A DNA stretch of 64,000 nt from Limnoperna fortunei. Its lineage: Eukaryota; Mollusca; Bivalvia; Mytilida; Modiolidae. The translations under genes and the position numbers were made by a program. Of the stretch, positions 63,201-64,000 are shown in pieces. The notes beneath the pieces were generated by a model. It did not search any database and was not told the origin of the DNA. It was given only the letters and a program-made list of their open reading frames with translations. The stretch spans positions 17,804,641 through 17,868,640 of the forward strand of contig OX104122.1 of assembly GCA_944474755.1 (NCBI GenBank), read 5' to 3'. The stretch's first letter is position 1. Each line of letters opens with the position of its first letter.

Positions 63201-63877
63201 AGTTCATTGACTGGTTCTTTGTTGAGTTTTGTACAGTTTATTGACTGTTTCTTTATTTAGTTTCGTACAGTTTATCGACTGGTTCTTTATTGAGTTTTGT
63301 ACAATTTATTGACTGGTTCTTTATTGAATTTTGTACAGTTTATTGACTGATTCTTTATTGATTGAATTTTGTACAGTTTATTGTCTGGTTCTTTATTGAG
63401 TTTTGTACAGTTTATTGACTGATTCTTTATTGAGTTTTGTACAGTTTATTGACTGGTTCTTTATTGCGTTTTGTACAGTTATTGACTGTTTCTTTATTGA
63501 GTTTTGTACAGTTTATTGACTGTTTCTTTATTGAGTTTTGTACAGTTTATTGACTGTTTCTTTATTGAGTTTTGTACAGTTTATTGACTTATTCTTTATT
63601 CAGTTTTGTATAGTTTATTGACTGTTTCTTTATTTAGCTTTGTACAGTTTATTGACTGGTTCGTTATTTTGTTTTGTGCAGTTTATTGACTGTTTGTTTA
63701 ATTAGTTTTGAACTGTTTATTGACTAGTTCTTTATTAAGTTTTGTACAGTTTACTGACTGGTTCTTTATTGAGTTTTGTACATTTTATTGACTGGTTCTT
63801 TATTCAGTTTTGTACAGTTTATTGACTGTTTCTTTATTGCGTTTTGTACAGTTTATTGACTGGTTCTTTATTGAGTT
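60269..63877 (+). repeat. Copy 2 of the 3.6-kb near-perfect duplication (4,720-bp spacing)
   Basis: This is the downstream partner of 55,549-59,157. Changes private to this copy include GTACAGTTGATTGATTGG at 62,302, CGTTATTTTG near 63,662 and TGTTTGTTTA near 63,691. Both copies hold the fortuitous 61-codon frame that begins at TTG (55,563 and 60,283). Confidence 0.9.
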
Positions 63878-64000
63878 TTGTACAGTTTATTGACTGGTTC
63901 TTTATTGAGTTTTGTACATTTTATTGACTGGTTCTTTATTGAATTTTGTACAGTTTATTGACTGTTTCTTTATTGATTGAATTTTGTACAGTTTATTGAT
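63878..64000 (+). repeat. Array continues past the window edge
   Basis: After 63,877 the unit order departs from the upstream copy: TATTGAG, GTACAT, ATTGAATTTTG and TTGA-insertion units replace TATAGAG units, resembling the run near 58.05-58.14 kb. The window ends inside a monomer. Confidence 0.8.

Larger units (their letters stand above)
1..64000. repeat. 34-bp satellite array filling the whole window
   Basis: Every stretch read from first to last base is built of a 34-bp unit, about 1,880 copies in head-to-tail orientation. The consensus begins GTACAG, continues TTTATTGACT, GGTTC, TTTATTGAGT and ends TTT. Most units differ from it at 0-3 positions; length variants of 32, 33, 35 and 38 bp also occur. 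There is no break, inversion or inserted unique sequence, and the array is cut by both window edges. G+C of the unit is about 29% and the + strand is T-rich. The consensus contains no ATG, and both strands carry two stop triplets per unit (TGA on +, TAA on -), so no gene is expected. Such arrays are known from eukaryotic heterochromatin; a function such as centromere or heterochromatin seeding is only a possibility here. The host species is not identifiable. Confidence 0.98.

Noticed and set aside
1..64000. CRISPR array
   Set aside because: Repeats are directly adjacent with no unique spacers, run for 64 kb and vary by graded substitutions. No cas genes are present.
1..64000. Bacterial promoter series (TTGACT as a -35 box)
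   Set aside because: TTGACT occurs in nearly every unit as part of the repeat, with no consistent TATAAT at 16-18 bp and no gene downstream.
1..64000. Telomeric or centromere-protein box repeats
   Set aside because: No TTAGGG-type or TTTAGGG-type tandem runs and no CENP-B-box-like motif were seen; the 34-bp unit is not a simple telomere variant.
1..64000. Transposon insertion, LTR or terminal inverted repeats in the array
   Set aside because: No stretch departs from the 34-bp pattern for more than a few bases, and no inverted segment of the unit was seen.
1..64000. Repetitive protein-coding gene (for example a silk-like or adhesin repeat)
   Set aside because: The unit length is not a multiple of three, frames are not kept across units, stops recur on both strands, and ATG is nearly absent.

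Overview
The whole 64 kb window is one uninterrupted tandem repeat (satellite DNA). I found no unique sequence, gene, RNA gene, transposon or flanking DNA at either edge, so the array runs out of the window on both sides. The basic unit is 34 bp, about 1,880 copies end to end, all in the same orientation. The consensus unit, read from GTAC, is: positions 1-6 GTACAG; 7-16 TTTATTGACT; 17-21 GGTTC; 22-31 TTTATTGAGT; 32-34 TTT. It is about 29% G+C and strongly strand-asymmetric (by hand count T 18, G 7, A 6, C 3 on the + strand).

An array this long with nested higher-order structure is typical of eukaryotic heterochromatin (pericentromeric, subtelomeric or an interstitial block) in a long-read assembly. 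The species cannot be told from the sequence. No TTAGGG-like telomere repeat, CENP-B-like box or recognisable mobile element was seen.

The interest lies in the second level of order. Monomers carry recurring diagnostic variants: TTATTCAG and ATTGCG ends, GTACAT starts, a TTGA insertion, GTACAGTTATTG deletions, GTTTCG with TATCGAC, poly-T runs, GTTTTCTATAG, TTACAGAATGG. These recur in fixed order, forming multi-kilobase higher-order blocks duplicated at several scales. Layout: about 1-13 kb, nested copies with spacings of 892, about 1,742, 4,892, 6,214 and 8,338 bp; 13-24 kb, blocks of about 1.9 and 2.85 kb; 24-41 kb, a family punctuated by GTACAGTTGATTGATTGG with spacings of 1,162, 3,000 and 3,243 bp; 41-48 kb, a colinear relative of 13-20 kb; 48.6-55.5 kb, a block of about 1.98 kb in several copies; 55.5-64 kb, a near-perfect 3.6 kb duplication at a spacing of 4,720 bp.

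The consensus has no ATG, and TGA occurs twice per unit in the same frame phase. Because 34 = 3x11+1, every + strand frame meets a stop at least every third unit, so the window is not protein-coding. The few longer open stretches (61 codons, TTG-initiated) exist only where a point change removed one of these TGAs. Block limits below were found by eye from diagnostic variants and matching line offsets; unless stated otherwise they are approximate.
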